Shown: in pieces, positions 10,567 to 17,967 of the stretch
Position numbering within the stretch: position 1 is the first letter of the stretch
Layout of the letters: each line of letters begins with the position of its first letter
Source of the DNA: Hyphomicrobiales bacterium
GTDB taxonomy: Bacteria; Pseudomonadota; Alphaproteobacteria; Rhizobiales; Rhizobiaceae
Assembly (NCBI GenBank): GCA_900466475.1
Contig: UBMI01000015.1
Location: forward strand, 124,001-188,000
DNA: 64,000 nucleotides
Direction of reading: 5' to 3'
Translations under genes and position numbers: made by a program
Notes under the pieces: generated by a model
Database searches by the model: none
What the model saw: only the letters and a program-made list of their open reading frames with translations
Told to the model about the DNA's origin: nothing

Positions 10567-12153
10567 TTATTTCGCTACCTTGTCGTAATAGACCTGGTCT
10601 GCGTTGAGACCCTGGGCATAGTTCTTCACCTTGTCGCTTAGCACGACCTGATCATTGCCTTGAAGCATGAAAACGAAGGGCGAGCTTGCCTGGATCTTCT
10701 TCTGCAGATCCTGATAGAGCGCGGCGCGCTTGGCGGCATCCTGCTCCTTGACGGCTGCAAGCGTCTCGTCGGTCAGTTCCGGGATCACCCAGCCGGCCTG
10801 CTTGGCAACGGTATTGGCCGAGTTGTCCTTGTTGATTGCAAAGGCGCTGGCGTTGGAGTGGGCGTCGAAATAATCCGGGATCCAGTAGCGCAGCGTCATC
10901 TCGAACTTGCCGGCGCGGCCGCGAGCATAGATGTCGCTCGCAACACCCGGCTGGATATCGAGCGTAATACCGGCCTGGGCGAAGGTGGACTGCAGCGACT
11001 GGGCGATCGACAGGAACGGCTGGTCGTTGAAGACGATGAATTCGACCTTGAACGGCGTCTTGATGCCGCCATCGGCAAGGATCTTCTTGGCCTTCTCGAC
11101 ATCGAGCTTGAAGGGCGTGTCGCTCAGCGCGCCGGGGAAGCCGTTCGGCAGAAAGGCCTGGTGAACGCTGCTCTGACCGCGCAACAGGTTCTTGGTAATG
11201 CCGTCATAATCGACGAGATAACGCGCCGCTTCCCAGAAAGCCGGGTTGCCTAGCGTCGGGTTCGCCTTGCTGTTCAGCAGGATATAGTCCTGGCGGGCCG
11301 AGGGGACGGAGAGCACCTTGATGCCGCTCTTGTCCTTCAGCGCCTCGATCTGGTCGGCAGACAGGCCGCGGGCAATATCGGCATCGCCCTGCTCGACGAG
11401 CAGGCGGCGAGCACCTACGTCAGGCACGTTGCGGATGATGACGCTTTCGAGCGTCGGCTTGTCGGAGGAATTGGCATTGGCCTGCAGCACCAGCGCCTCA
11501 TGCGGCGTGTAGGTGGCGATCGTATAAGCCCCGCTGCCGGCCGAGTTGGTCTTCAGCCAGCCGTTGCCGAAGTCATTGTCCTTGGCCTGCGGCGAAACCG
11601 TCTGCTCGTCGACGATAGAGGCGATCGGCGCCGTCAGGATCGAGAGCGCGAAGCCGGAGCCGACATCCGCCGTCCACGTGAGCTTGACATGCTTGTCGTC
11701 AACCTTGGTGATCGCGGCATCGACATTGTCGGCCTTCCAGCCGAGTTCGTTGAGGATGAAGGCCGGCGACTTGTTGAGCTTCACGGCGCGCGTCAGCGAG
11801 AAGATCACGTCTTCGGGGCGAACCGGATTGCCGGAGGCGAACTTGGCGTCGGCGAGCGCAAAGGTCAGGCTCTTGCCATCGCTACCAGCTTCCCAGGAAG
11901 CGGCAAGTCCTGCCTCGATCTTCGTGCCGTCATCGCGGTTGGACTGCACGAGACGCTGATAGATGTTGTTGAAGGACTGGACGGTCGTGAGCTCGAAACC
12001 TTCAGCCGGGTCGAAACTGACGGCATCGTCAATCGACTGGGCGACGACGAGCACATCAGGCGGCGTCTCGGCGTGAACAACCGGCGCGCTGAAAGCGAGC
12101 GCCAGGCTGAAGACGGTGCCGAGCAGCTTGGCGCGGCTGGAAATGATGGACAT
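10567..12153 (-). CDS. ABC transporter substrate-binding protein, peptide/nickel family (SBP_bac_5)
   Basis: A 528-residue periplasmic binding protein. The start at 12153 follows AGGGGAG and yields a Sec signal peptide (SRAKLLGTVFSLALAFSAPVVHA, cleavage near residue 28). Family 5 features are SFNNIYQRLVQ near the N terminus, the segment NPVRPEDVIFSLTRAV, and the C-terminal end QVVLSDKVKNY. Family 5 proteins bind peptides, but also opines, oligosaccharides, glutathione and nickel complexes. It is the second gene of the operon, 28 bases after a small CMD-like gene. The LacI-type operator between that gene and the amino acid importer suggests control with the neighbouring + strand operon. Confidence 0.9.
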   Translation of the reverse strand: MSIISSRAKLLGTVFSLALAFSAPVVHAETPPDVLVVAQSIDDAVSFDPAEGFELTTVQSFNNIYQRLVQSNRDDGTKIEAGLAASWEAGSDGKSLTFALADAKFASGNPVRPEDVIFSLTRAVKLNKSPAFILNELGWKADNVDAAITKVDDKHVKLTWTADVGSGFALSILTAPIASIVDEQTVSPQAKDNDFGNGWLKTNSAGSGAYTIATYTPHEALVLQANANSSDKPTLESVIIRNVPDVGARRLLVEQGDADIARGLSADQIEALKDKSGIKVLSVPSARQDYILLNSKANPTLGNPAFWEAARYLVDYDGITKNLLRGQSSVHQAFLPNGFPGALSDTPFKLDVEKAKKILADGGIKTPFKVEFIVFNDQPFLSIAQSLQSTFAQAGITLDIQPGVASDIYARGRAGKFEMTLRYWIPDYFDAHSNASAFAINKDNSANTVAKQAGWVIPELTDETLAAVKEQDAAKRAALYQDLQKKIQASSPFVFMLQGNDQVVLSDKVKNYAQGLNADQVYYDKVAK

Positions 12154-12181
12154 GGAAAACTCCCCTTGGGTGATGAAAAAA

Positions 12182-12712
12182 TCAGTTAGCGCTTTCGGCA
12201 AAGGCCTCAAGCTCGGGATCGAAATCGACCTCGACAACGTTGATGTAGACGGCAGTGGCGATCATGATGCCGGCAAAGGCGACGAGATCGACGAGAACCT
12301 TGGTGTCGTAGCGTACCTTCAGCTCGGCCCAGATATCGGCGGGAACGGCCTTGGAATCGGCAACAATCGCCGTGCCAAAACGTTTAAGCAGCAACTCGCT
12401 CTCGCTGAGTTCCAGAGCATCCGGGTTGAATCCGTTCTTGATCAGCGCACGACGAAAGAAGGTGACGGCGATATCCGACTTCAGCGCCTTGGAAATCGAA
12501 TGCGAGAAGATCCAGATCTCGCGATCGCTGATGGCGGGGTCTAGCTCAGCCCGGAGCGTGAACCATTCGGCATAGATGCGGTGCGCTTCCGGCGAATGCA
12601 GCAGTGTCCGCTTCATATTGGTCATGTTGCCGCGAACCCGCACCTCCTCGTCATGCGCTACGCGAATCTTCTCGGAAGCGGTGTCGTAATCGATGTGAGG
12701 AAGCTGGCTCAT
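12182..12712 (-). CDS. Carboxymuconolactone decarboxylase/AhpD-like protein
   Basis: A 176-residue helical protein. Its N-terminal part (NMKRTLLHSPEAHRIYAEWFTLRAEL) and the following SDREIWIFSHSISKALKSDIAVTFFRRALIKNG resemble the CMD/AhpD-like fold. In AhpD proteins the equivalent helix carries a CxxC redox pair and a histidine. Here that CxxC is missing, so peroxidase chemistry is unlikely and the activity is unknown. It is the first gene of the minus-strand peptide-type importer operon, directly behind the LacI-type operator. Its role could be enzymatic on the imported compound. The family assignment is moderate; no function is claimed. Confidence 0.6.
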   Translation of the reverse strand: MSQLPHIDYDTASEKIRVAHDEEVRVRGNMTNMKRTLLHSPEAHRIYAEWFTLRAELDPAISDREIWIFSHSISKALKSDIAVTFFRRALIKNGFNPDALELSESELLLKRFGTAIVADSKAVPADIWAELKVRYDTKVLVDLVAFAGIMIATAVYINVVEVDFDPELEAFAESAN

Positions 12713-12879
12713 GCGGATTGCTCTTTCTTTGTGCGATAAAGGCTAACGGGATGGCGAGATATTGTGCAGTCCATATTCATCCAGCTTTCTCGCCTTTTGA
12801 CGAAAATTATTCCGCGGAACGTTACCGGCAAAAACGAACTTTTCGCCACAGATATATCAGCATTTCGTATCGGGCGTTC

Positions 12880-12908
12880 TTGACATCAGCGCGCACAAAC
12901 GACACGAT
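12880..12908 (+). promoter_or_regulatory. Sigma70-type promoter of the amino acid importer operon
   Basis: TTGACA at 12880-12885, a 17-base spacer and a weak -10 CACGAT at 12903-12908. The -10 touches the LacI-type palindrome at 12908-12921, a typical arrangement for repression. The start codon of the first permease follows at 12942. Confidence 0.5.
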
Positions 12909-12921
12909 GAAACCGGTTTCA
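12908..12921. promoter_or_regulatory. LacI-type operator, perfect palindrome
   Basis: TGAAACCGGTTTCA is a perfect 14-base palindrome with the central C-G step usual for LacI/GalR operators. It lies between the divergent peptide-type operon (start 12712, -) and the amino acid operon (start 12942, +). A related sequence with two mismatches, TGAAACCGGTGCCA, lies at 17911-17924 next to the lacI gene. Confidence 0.75.
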
Positions 12922-12941
12922 ATCGTACATAGGGAGTGATC

Positions 12942-13613
12942 GTGCGGTTCGACCTTTCGATCCTCTTGCCCCATCTGGGCTTTCTCGCGCAAGGCGCGCT
13001 ACTGACGGCCGAAGCCTGTGCTCTGGCGCTGATCGGCAGCGTCATCATGGGCGCTTTCGTCGCCATTGCGCGCACGTCTTCCTCCGCTCTTCTGCGCAGG
13101 ATCTCCTTCGTCTACGTCGATATCTTCCGCAACGTGCCCTTCATCGTGCAGCTGTTCTTCTTCTATTACGGCCTGCCCGAGATCGGCATCTATATCGATG
13201 CCTTCACCACGGGTGTCGTGGCACTGTCGATTGCCGGCGGCGCCTATGCGTCCGACGTGATCCGCGCCGGCATCCTGGCAATCGATCCCGGCATTATCGA
13301 AGCCGCTGAAGTCAGCGGCCTTTCGCGCCGGGTAACCTTCACCAAGATCGTGCTGCCGATCGCGCTCAGAACCTCCGTTCGCCCGCTCGGCTCCGTGCTG
13401 ATCAACATGATCTTGACATCGTCGATCCTCTCGACGATCACGCTGAACGAGCTGACCGGCTCGGCGCAGATCGTCGTCTCGCAGACTTACAGGCCCTTCG
13501 AGGTGTATGTCGTGCTGCTCGTCGTCTATGCCTTGCTGACCTATCTCGTCTCGCTCGGAATCGCCCTCCTCCACCGCCGCCTGAACCGCGACATGATGGA
13601 GGCTGTAGCCTGA
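12942..13613 (+). CDS. Amino acid ABC transporter permease (HisM/GlnP type)
   Basis: A 223-residue permease of the polar amino acid family. It has several membrane segments, the N-terminal motif FLAQGALLTAEACALALIGSVIMG, the conserved YVDIFRNVPFIVQLFFFYYGLP, and the loop GIIEAAEVSGLSRRVTFTKIVLPIALR. I chose GTG at 12942, six bases after AGGGA (12931-12935); GTG at 12936 is in frame but overlaps the ribosome site. It is the first of five + genes and its stop overlaps the next ATG. It would form a heterodimeric channel with that second permease. Confidence 0.9.
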   Translation: MRFDLSILLPHLGFLAQGALLTAEACALALIGSVIMGAFVAIARTSSSALLRRISFVYVDIFRNVPFIVQLFFFYYGLPEIGIYIDAFTTGVVALSIAGGAYASDVIRAGILAIDPGIIEAAEVSGLSRRVTFTKIVLPIALRTSVRPLGSVLINMILTSSILSTITLNELTGSAQIVVSQTYRPFEVYVVLLVVYALLTYLVSLGIALLHRRLNRDMMEAVA

Positions 13614-14284
13614 TGCGTTTTTCCGATTTCACCCCCTTCGATATCTGGCTGCTCCTACAGGGCCTCGGCGTCAGCCTCGGTCTGTTTCTCTCGACGTCCC
13701 TCATCGGTCTCCTGATCGGCACATCATGGGCGGTCTGCCGCTTCTACCGCGTGCCGGTGCTGACCCCGGTCATCACTTTCATTGCAGAACTCCTGAAGAA
13801 CTCGCCCGTTCTGGTGCAACTCTTCCTCGTCTTCTTCGGCCTGCCTGGTCTCCTGCATATCCGCATCACGCCGACGACGGCAGCGATGATCACGCTGTCT
13901 GCGAATTCGGCCGCCTTCGTCTATGTCATCGCGGTCTCGGCCATCGAATCCATCGGCCGCGACCAGATCGAGGCTGCTCGCGTCTTCGGCCTCACCCGCT
14001 GGCAGGTGCTGCGCCATGTCGTGGCTCCCCAGGCCATGGCCTTCGCCATCGGCCCGCTGACCGCCCTTCTCGTCAACCAGCTGCAGGTCACCTCGCTGAT
14101 CTCGGTCATTGGCGTCGTCGATCTCACCAAGATCGGCAACATCCTGAACCTGCGCACGCTGAAACCCTTCATCGTCTGGACGGTGGTCGGGCTGCTCTAT
14201 TACCTCTGCGCCAAGTTGCTCGCATGGCTCGGCGCCCGCTTCGAAAACCGCCTCAGGGCGCATGCCGCCTGGAGAGGGCTTTAA
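13613..14284 (+). CDS. Amino acid ABC transporter permease (HisQ/GlnP type)
   Basis: A 223-residue partner permease. It shows the family segment FIAELLKNSPVLVQLFLVFFGLPGLLHI and the loop DQIEAARVFGLTRWQVLRHVVAPQA. The ATG overlaps the preceding stop (TGATG), so translation is coupled. The ATPase gene starts 1 base after its stop. Two different permeases, as here, are usual in the His/Lys/Arg and octopine/nopaline type systems. Confidence 0.9.
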   Translation: MRFSDFTPFDIWLLLQGLGVSLGLFLSTSLIGLLIGTSWAVCRFYRVPVLTPVITFIAELLKNSPVLVQLFLVFFGLPGLLHIRITPTTAAMITLSANSAAFVYVIAVSAIESIGRDQIEAARVFGLTRWQVLRHVVAPQAMAFAIGPLTALLVNQLQVTSLISVIGVVDLTKIGNILNLRTLKPFIVWTVVGLLYYLCAKLLAWLGARFENRLRAHAAWRGL

Positions 14285-14285
14285 T

Positions 14286-15020
14286 ATGCTCAAAGTAGAA
14301 AACGTCAAAAAGGCCTTTGGTCCTACAACCGTTCTCGATGGCGTCAACCTCACCATCAATCCCGGCGAGGTCGTGTCCATTCTCGGCTCCTCCGGCTCCG
14401 GCAAATCGACGCTGATCCGTTGCATCAACGGCCTGGAGAAGCTGAACGGCGGCAGCATCACCGTCGATGATTTCGACGTCGGCAAGCCGAAGGAATTGGC
14501 CGAAGCCCGCAAGCGCTCGGCCACCGTTTTCCAGCTCTTCAATCTCTATCCGCACATGACTGTGCTCGGAAACGTGACGCTGGCTCCAGTCGAAGTGCTG
14601 AAAAAGCCGCGTGCCGAAGCCGAAGCCACCGCCCGTGCGCTGCTGCAATCCGTCGGACTCGGAGACCGCGCCGATGCCTATCCGGCCCAGCTTTCCGGTG
14701 GGCAGCGCCAGCGCGTCGGCATTTGCCGGGCGCTTGCCATGCAGCCGCGTTACCTGCTGCTTGATGAAGTCACCAGCGCGCTCGACCCGGAAATGACGGC
14801 CGAAGTGCTGGCTATCCTCGCCAAGCTCGCAGCCGAAGGCACAACCATGCTCTTCGTCACCCACGAGATCGAATTCGCACGGCAGATTTCCAACCGCATC
14901 GTCTTCCTCGATAAGGGCAAGCTGCTCGTCGATCTGCCGACTGCGGATTTCTTCGCCGCCGAGGGCGGCATGACCAACCCGCGTATCGCCCAGTTCCTGT
15001 CAAAAATGCGTAAGGATTAG
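14286..15020 (+). CDS. Amino acid ABC transporter ATP-binding protein (GlnQ/HisP type)
   Basis: A 244-residue ATPase with Walker A GSSGSGKST, the family stretch FNLYPHMTVLGNVTLAPVEV, signature LSGGQRQRVGICRAL and Walker B LLLDEVTSALDPEM. The usual DEPTSALD proline is replaced by valine, while the catalytic D-E pair is kept. The start at 14286 (MLKVENVKKAFG) matches family N termini; a longer frame beginning in the permease end is rejected. It energises the two permeases encoded upstream. Confidence 0.92.
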   Translation: MLKVENVKKAFGPTTVLDGVNLTINPGEVVSILGSSGSGKSTLIRCINGLEKLNGGSITVDDFDVGKPKELAEARKRSATVFQLFNLYPHMTVLGNVTLAPVEVLKKPRAEAEATARALLQSVGLGDRADAYPAQLSGGQRQRVGICRALAMQPRYLLLDEVTSALDPEMTAEVLAILAKLAAEGTTMLFVTHEIEFARQISNRIVFLDKGKLLVDLPTADFFAAEGGMTNPRIAQFLSKMRKD

Positions 15021-15028
15021 AGGTATTC

Positions 15029-15946
15029 ATGCTGCTCTTGGCCAACAAAGAAGCCTGGCCCGGTTTCCCGACGACGGTGCAGATGCTGCGCGAAGGCGCC
15101 ATCAGCCTCGACGCCATGGTCGCCGGCATCAGCAAGGTGGAAAGCGAAGTCCAGGTCCGTAGCGTCGGTTACGGCGGCTGGCCGAACATGCTCGGCAATA
15201 TGGAACTCGACGCCGCCGTCATGGATGGCAACACCCGTGATGTCGGCACTGTCGGCGCCGTGCCGAATACGCTGCCGGTCGCCCGCCTCGCCCACGAAGT
15301 CATGAAGCGCCTGCCGCACGTGATGTTGACCGGCGATGGCGCTCGCCGCTTTGCCAGTGAAATCGGTTTCTCCGAAGATGACGTGCTCTTCGAAGACAGC
15401 AAGCGCGTCTGGTGGGAGCGCCTGGAAAAGGAACTGTCACCGGAGGAACTGGCGAAATTTCCCGATATCCCGCTGGCGCCGCTCAGCCGCACCATCACCG
15501 ACCCGGAGCGTGTACGCGACACGACCGTCTTCCTGTCCGCCGACTCCACACGCGGCATCCACGCCGCGACCTCCACGTCCGGCTGGGCCTGGAAATATCC
15601 CGGCCGCCTTGGCGACAGTCCGATCCCCGGCGCCGGCTTCTATGCCGACAGCCGTTATGGCGCGGCTGCCTGCACCCATACCGGTGAGATGACCATGCGC
15701 TGCTCGACTGCGCGCACCGTCGTCCTGGCGCTCAAATTCGGCTATTCGCTTTCCGACGCCGTCAAGCTGGCGGTCGAGGAGCTCAATGAACTGTCCTCCG
15801 GTTTCCTGGCCGGCGTGGTCATCCATGCTGTCGATGCCAAGGGCAACCATGAGGTCGTGAATTTCAGATGCGAGGGCGAAATCCGCTACTGGCTCTGGGA
15901 GGACTCGATGCCCGAACCGGAACTTCGGGCCGCGAAACAGGCATAA
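15029..15946 (+). CDS. N4-(beta-N-acetylglucosaminyl)-L-asparaginase-like Ntn-hydrolase
   Basis: A 305-residue member of the asparaginase 2 / aspartylglucosaminidase family. These proteins cleave themselves in front of a threonine, which becomes the N-terminal nucleophile. Here the site is D164-T165 in RVRDTTVFLS. The downstream substrate loop GRLGDSPIPGAGFYAD and the GAAACTHTGE segment closely follow the known pattern. The N-terminal part has the expected GGWPNMLGNMELDAAVMDG. No signal peptide is seen, so it should act in the cytoplasm. Family enzymes hydrolyse the amide between asparagine and N-acetylglucosamine, or isoaspartyl peptides. It lies inside an amino acid importer operon, between the ATPase and the binding protein, so it probably processes the imported compound. 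Confidence 0.82.
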   Translation: MLLLANKEAWPGFPTTVQMLREGAISLDAMVAGISKVESEVQVRSVGYGGWPNMLGNMELDAAVMDGNTRDVGTVGAVPNTLPVARLAHEVMKRLPHVMLTGDGARRFASEIGFSEDDVLFEDSKRVWWERLEKELSPEELAKFPDIPLAPLSRTITDPERVRDTTVFLSADSTRGIHAATSTSGWAWKYPGRLGDSPIPGAGFYADSRYGAAACTHTGEMTMRCSTARTVVLALKFGYSLSDAVKLAVEELNELSSGFLAGVVIHAVDAKGNHEVVNFRCEGEIRYWLWEDSMPEPELRAAKQA

Positions 15947-15968
15947 ACAAGAAGAGGGAAATGGAACC

Positions 15969-16760
15969 ATGAAACGCATTCTCACAGCCATTGCCGCGCT
16001 GGCCGTCGTTGCCGGCTCTGCGCTTCCGTCCTTTGCCGGCATGCTCGACGACATCCGCTCACGCGGCGTCGTGCGCATCGGCGTATCGCTTGGCGGCGAG
16101 CCGATCGGTTTCCGCGACGCGCAGAACAACCCCGTCGGTTACGACGTCGATGTCGCCAACCGTCTGGCCGAAAAGCTCGGCGTACCAGTCGAATTCACCG
16201 ACGTCTCGGGCGATGCGCGCATCTCCATGCTGGTTTCCGGCCAGATCGACGTGGCGATCGCCAATACCTCTGCCACGCTCGAGCGCGCCAAGGTCGTCGA
16301 CTTCTCGATCCCCTATAACCGCGCCGGCCTGCGCGTCATCGTCCAGAAGGACGCCGGCATCAAGGAACTGAAGGATCTCTCGGGCAAGAAGGTCGTCGTC
16401 GGCCGTGGTACGACGGGCGAGACATTCCTCAAGTCCGCCGTTCCGGATGCGCAGCTTGTCTATGTCGACCAGTTCGCTCCCGATGGCGTGTTGCAGCTCC
16501 AGCAGAAGCGCGTCGATGCTGCGATCGAAGATTCCTCGCTGCTCGACTATCTCGCCACCAAGAACCCGACGCTGGTTACGCTCGCCGGCCTCTATTCCAA
16601 CGACCCGATCGGCATGGCTGTCGCCAAGGGCGATCCGGAATTCGTCCGCTGGCTCGACATGTTCGTTTCCGACTACATCCAGTCGGGCGCTTATGAAGCC
16701 AATTACAAGAAGTGGTGGGGCGCAGAAGCCAACCCGCCGGCTCTGAACCCGCAGTGGTAG
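15969..16760 (+). CDS. Amino acid ABC transporter substrate-binding protein (SBP_bac_3)
   Basis: A 263-residue periplasmic binding protein with a Sec signal peptide (MKRILTAIAALAVVAGSALPSFA). Family 3 features are the opening GVVRIGVSLGGEPIGFRDAQNNPVGYDVDVANRLAEKLG, the hinge stretch ISMLVSGQIDVAIANTSAT, the segment LSGKKVVVGRGTTGETFL and the C-terminal YKKWWG. It closes the five-gene + operon and is followed by a strong terminator at 16771. Family 3 binds polar amino acids and opines. The asparaginase-like gene next to it suggests an asparagine derivative; this is inference. Confidence 0.92.
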   Translation: MKRILTAIAALAVVAGSALPSFAGMLDDIRSRGVVRIGVSLGGEPIGFRDAQNNPVGYDVDVANRLAEKLGVPVEFTDVSGDARISMLVSGQIDVAIANTSATLERAKVVDFSIPYNRAGLRVIVQKDAGIKELKDLSGKKVVVGRGTTGETFLKSAVPDAQLVYVDQFAPDGVLQLQQKRVDAAIEDSSLLDYLATKNPTLVTLAGLYSNDPIGMAVAKGDPEFVRWLDMFVSDYIQSGAYEANYKKWWGAEANPPALNPQW

Positions 16761-16770
16761 GATGATCCTC

Positions 16771-16797
16771 ACAGGCCGCCTTCGGGCGGCCTGTTTG
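16771..16797 (+). terminator. Rho-independent terminator of the amino acid importer operon
   Basis: A 10-base-pair GC-rich stem (16771-16780 with 16785-16794; arm ACAGGCCGCC) closed by a TTCG tetraloop and followed by TTTG, 10 bases after the binding-protein stop. Confidence 0.85.
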
Positions 16798-16817
16798 CTA
16801 TCAGGAGGTCATTTCTA

Positions 16818-17819
16818 TCAGGCGGTCAGGCGCGGAAAATAGGTCGTCGGCACGATGACCGGTGGCTGGCCGGGGTGAAAATCGCCAGGATTTGCGATGA
16901 AATCCACGATGTGCTCGACATAGACACTCTTGTCGTAACCGATCGAGGAAATCGGATAGGCGTCGAAATCGGTGAGCGAGAGATTGTCGAAACCATAGAG
17001 CCGGAAACGTGTCGGCCGGTTGCCGGGAAAATCGGCGCGGCAGACATCGAGAATGCCCATGGCCATCGCATCTGACGTGCAGAAGATCGCATCCGGACAA
17101 TCAGCGCCAGCCAGTTCCTTTGCCGCCGCATGCCCGCTCTCATAGGAATAGTCGCCTTGCACCGTGCGCACCAGTTCTATGCCGCTCTCCGCGAAGGCCC
17201 GCTTATAGAAGCCTATGCGCGCCTGTTCCATCGGCGAGGACGAACGGCCGGTGACGAGACCCGCCCGCTTCACGCCCTTCTTCGCTGCATCGGCGACGGC
17301 TTCGGCAATGCCGCTGCCCTCGTCGGGCATGACGACGGGCGAGAGATCGTCATGCAGACCGTTCAGCATGACAACGAGATCGGAGCGGAACATGCGCCTG
17401 ACAGTCGGAGCGTCTGCAAAATCCGAAAAGACCAGTGCCGCATCGACATGATAGGCAACGCCGTTGCGCAGGAACTCCTCGACGCGGGCGACCGAGCCGA
17501 TGCGGATCATGATGACCTGCTTGCCGATCGACTGGATCTGGTCGAGCAGCCGGTCGAAGAGATCGAGGTCCGAAAGATCATGGATGTGGTTGACGACGAC
17601 CGCGATGAGGTTGACCGTCTTGGTCGTCAGGCTCTGCGCCAGGAGGTTCGGTTTGTAACCGAGCCGGGCGGCCGCCTCGACCACTCTCTCACGCTTGTCC
17701 GCCGAAACCGGTCGCGGCTCGTTGGAGAGCGCCCGGCTGGCGACCGCTCGCGACACCCCGGCCAGCTTTGCAACATCGGCAATCGTCGGAGCGGCATCGC
17801 GGCCATTGTTCTGTGTCAT
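16818..17819 (-). CDS. LacI-family transcriptional regulator
   Basis: A 333-residue regulator. The N-terminal helix-turn-helix is PTIADVAKLAGVSRAVASRALSNEPRPVSADKRERVVEAAARLGYKPN, followed by the hinge helix LLAQSLTTKTVN and a periplasmic-binding-protein-like ligand domain (about 65-333). The two TGAAACC-type palindromes at 12908 and 17911 are its likely operators. The second sits about 90 bases upstream of its own start and between it and the divergent M24-like gene. It probably controls itself, the M24-like/cupin genes and both importers; the ligand is unknown. Confidence 0.9.
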   Translation of the reverse strand: MTQNNGRDAAPTIADVAKLAGVSRAVASRALSNEPRPVSADKRERVVEAAARLGYKPNLLAQSLTTKTVNLIAVVVNHIHDLSDLDLFDRLLDQIQSIGKQVIMIRIGSVARVEEFLRNGVAYHVDAALVFSDFADAPTVRRMFRSDLVVMLNGLHDDLSPVVMPDEGSGIAEAVADAAKKGVKRAGLVTGRSSSPMEQARIGFYKRAFAESGIELVRTVQGDYSYESGHAAAKELAGADCPDAIFCTSDAMAMGILDVCRADFPGNRPTRFRLYGFDNLSLTDFDAYPISSIGYDKSVYVEHIVDFIANPGDFHPGQPPVIVPTTYFPRLTA

Positions 17820-17910
17820 ATTCGAGCACTTTCCAACCTGTCATGGCGTGATAGCGCACAGTCGTGCATCTTCGCTATCGGAAACTTGCAATCATCCACT
17901 TTCATGGCAC

Positions 17911-17924
17911 TGAAACCGGTGCCA
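17911..17924. promoter_or_regulatory. Second LacI-type operator, degenerate
   Basis: TGAAACCGGTGCCA, 12 of 14 bases matching the perfect palindrome at 12908, also flanked by GGCAC/GTGCC. It lies in the divergent interval between lacI (17819) and the M24-like gene (17968). Confidence 0.6.
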
Positions 17925-17967
17925 CAGCCCTTTTTCGTCTCGATGCCAGCCTGAATGGAGGAACCGC

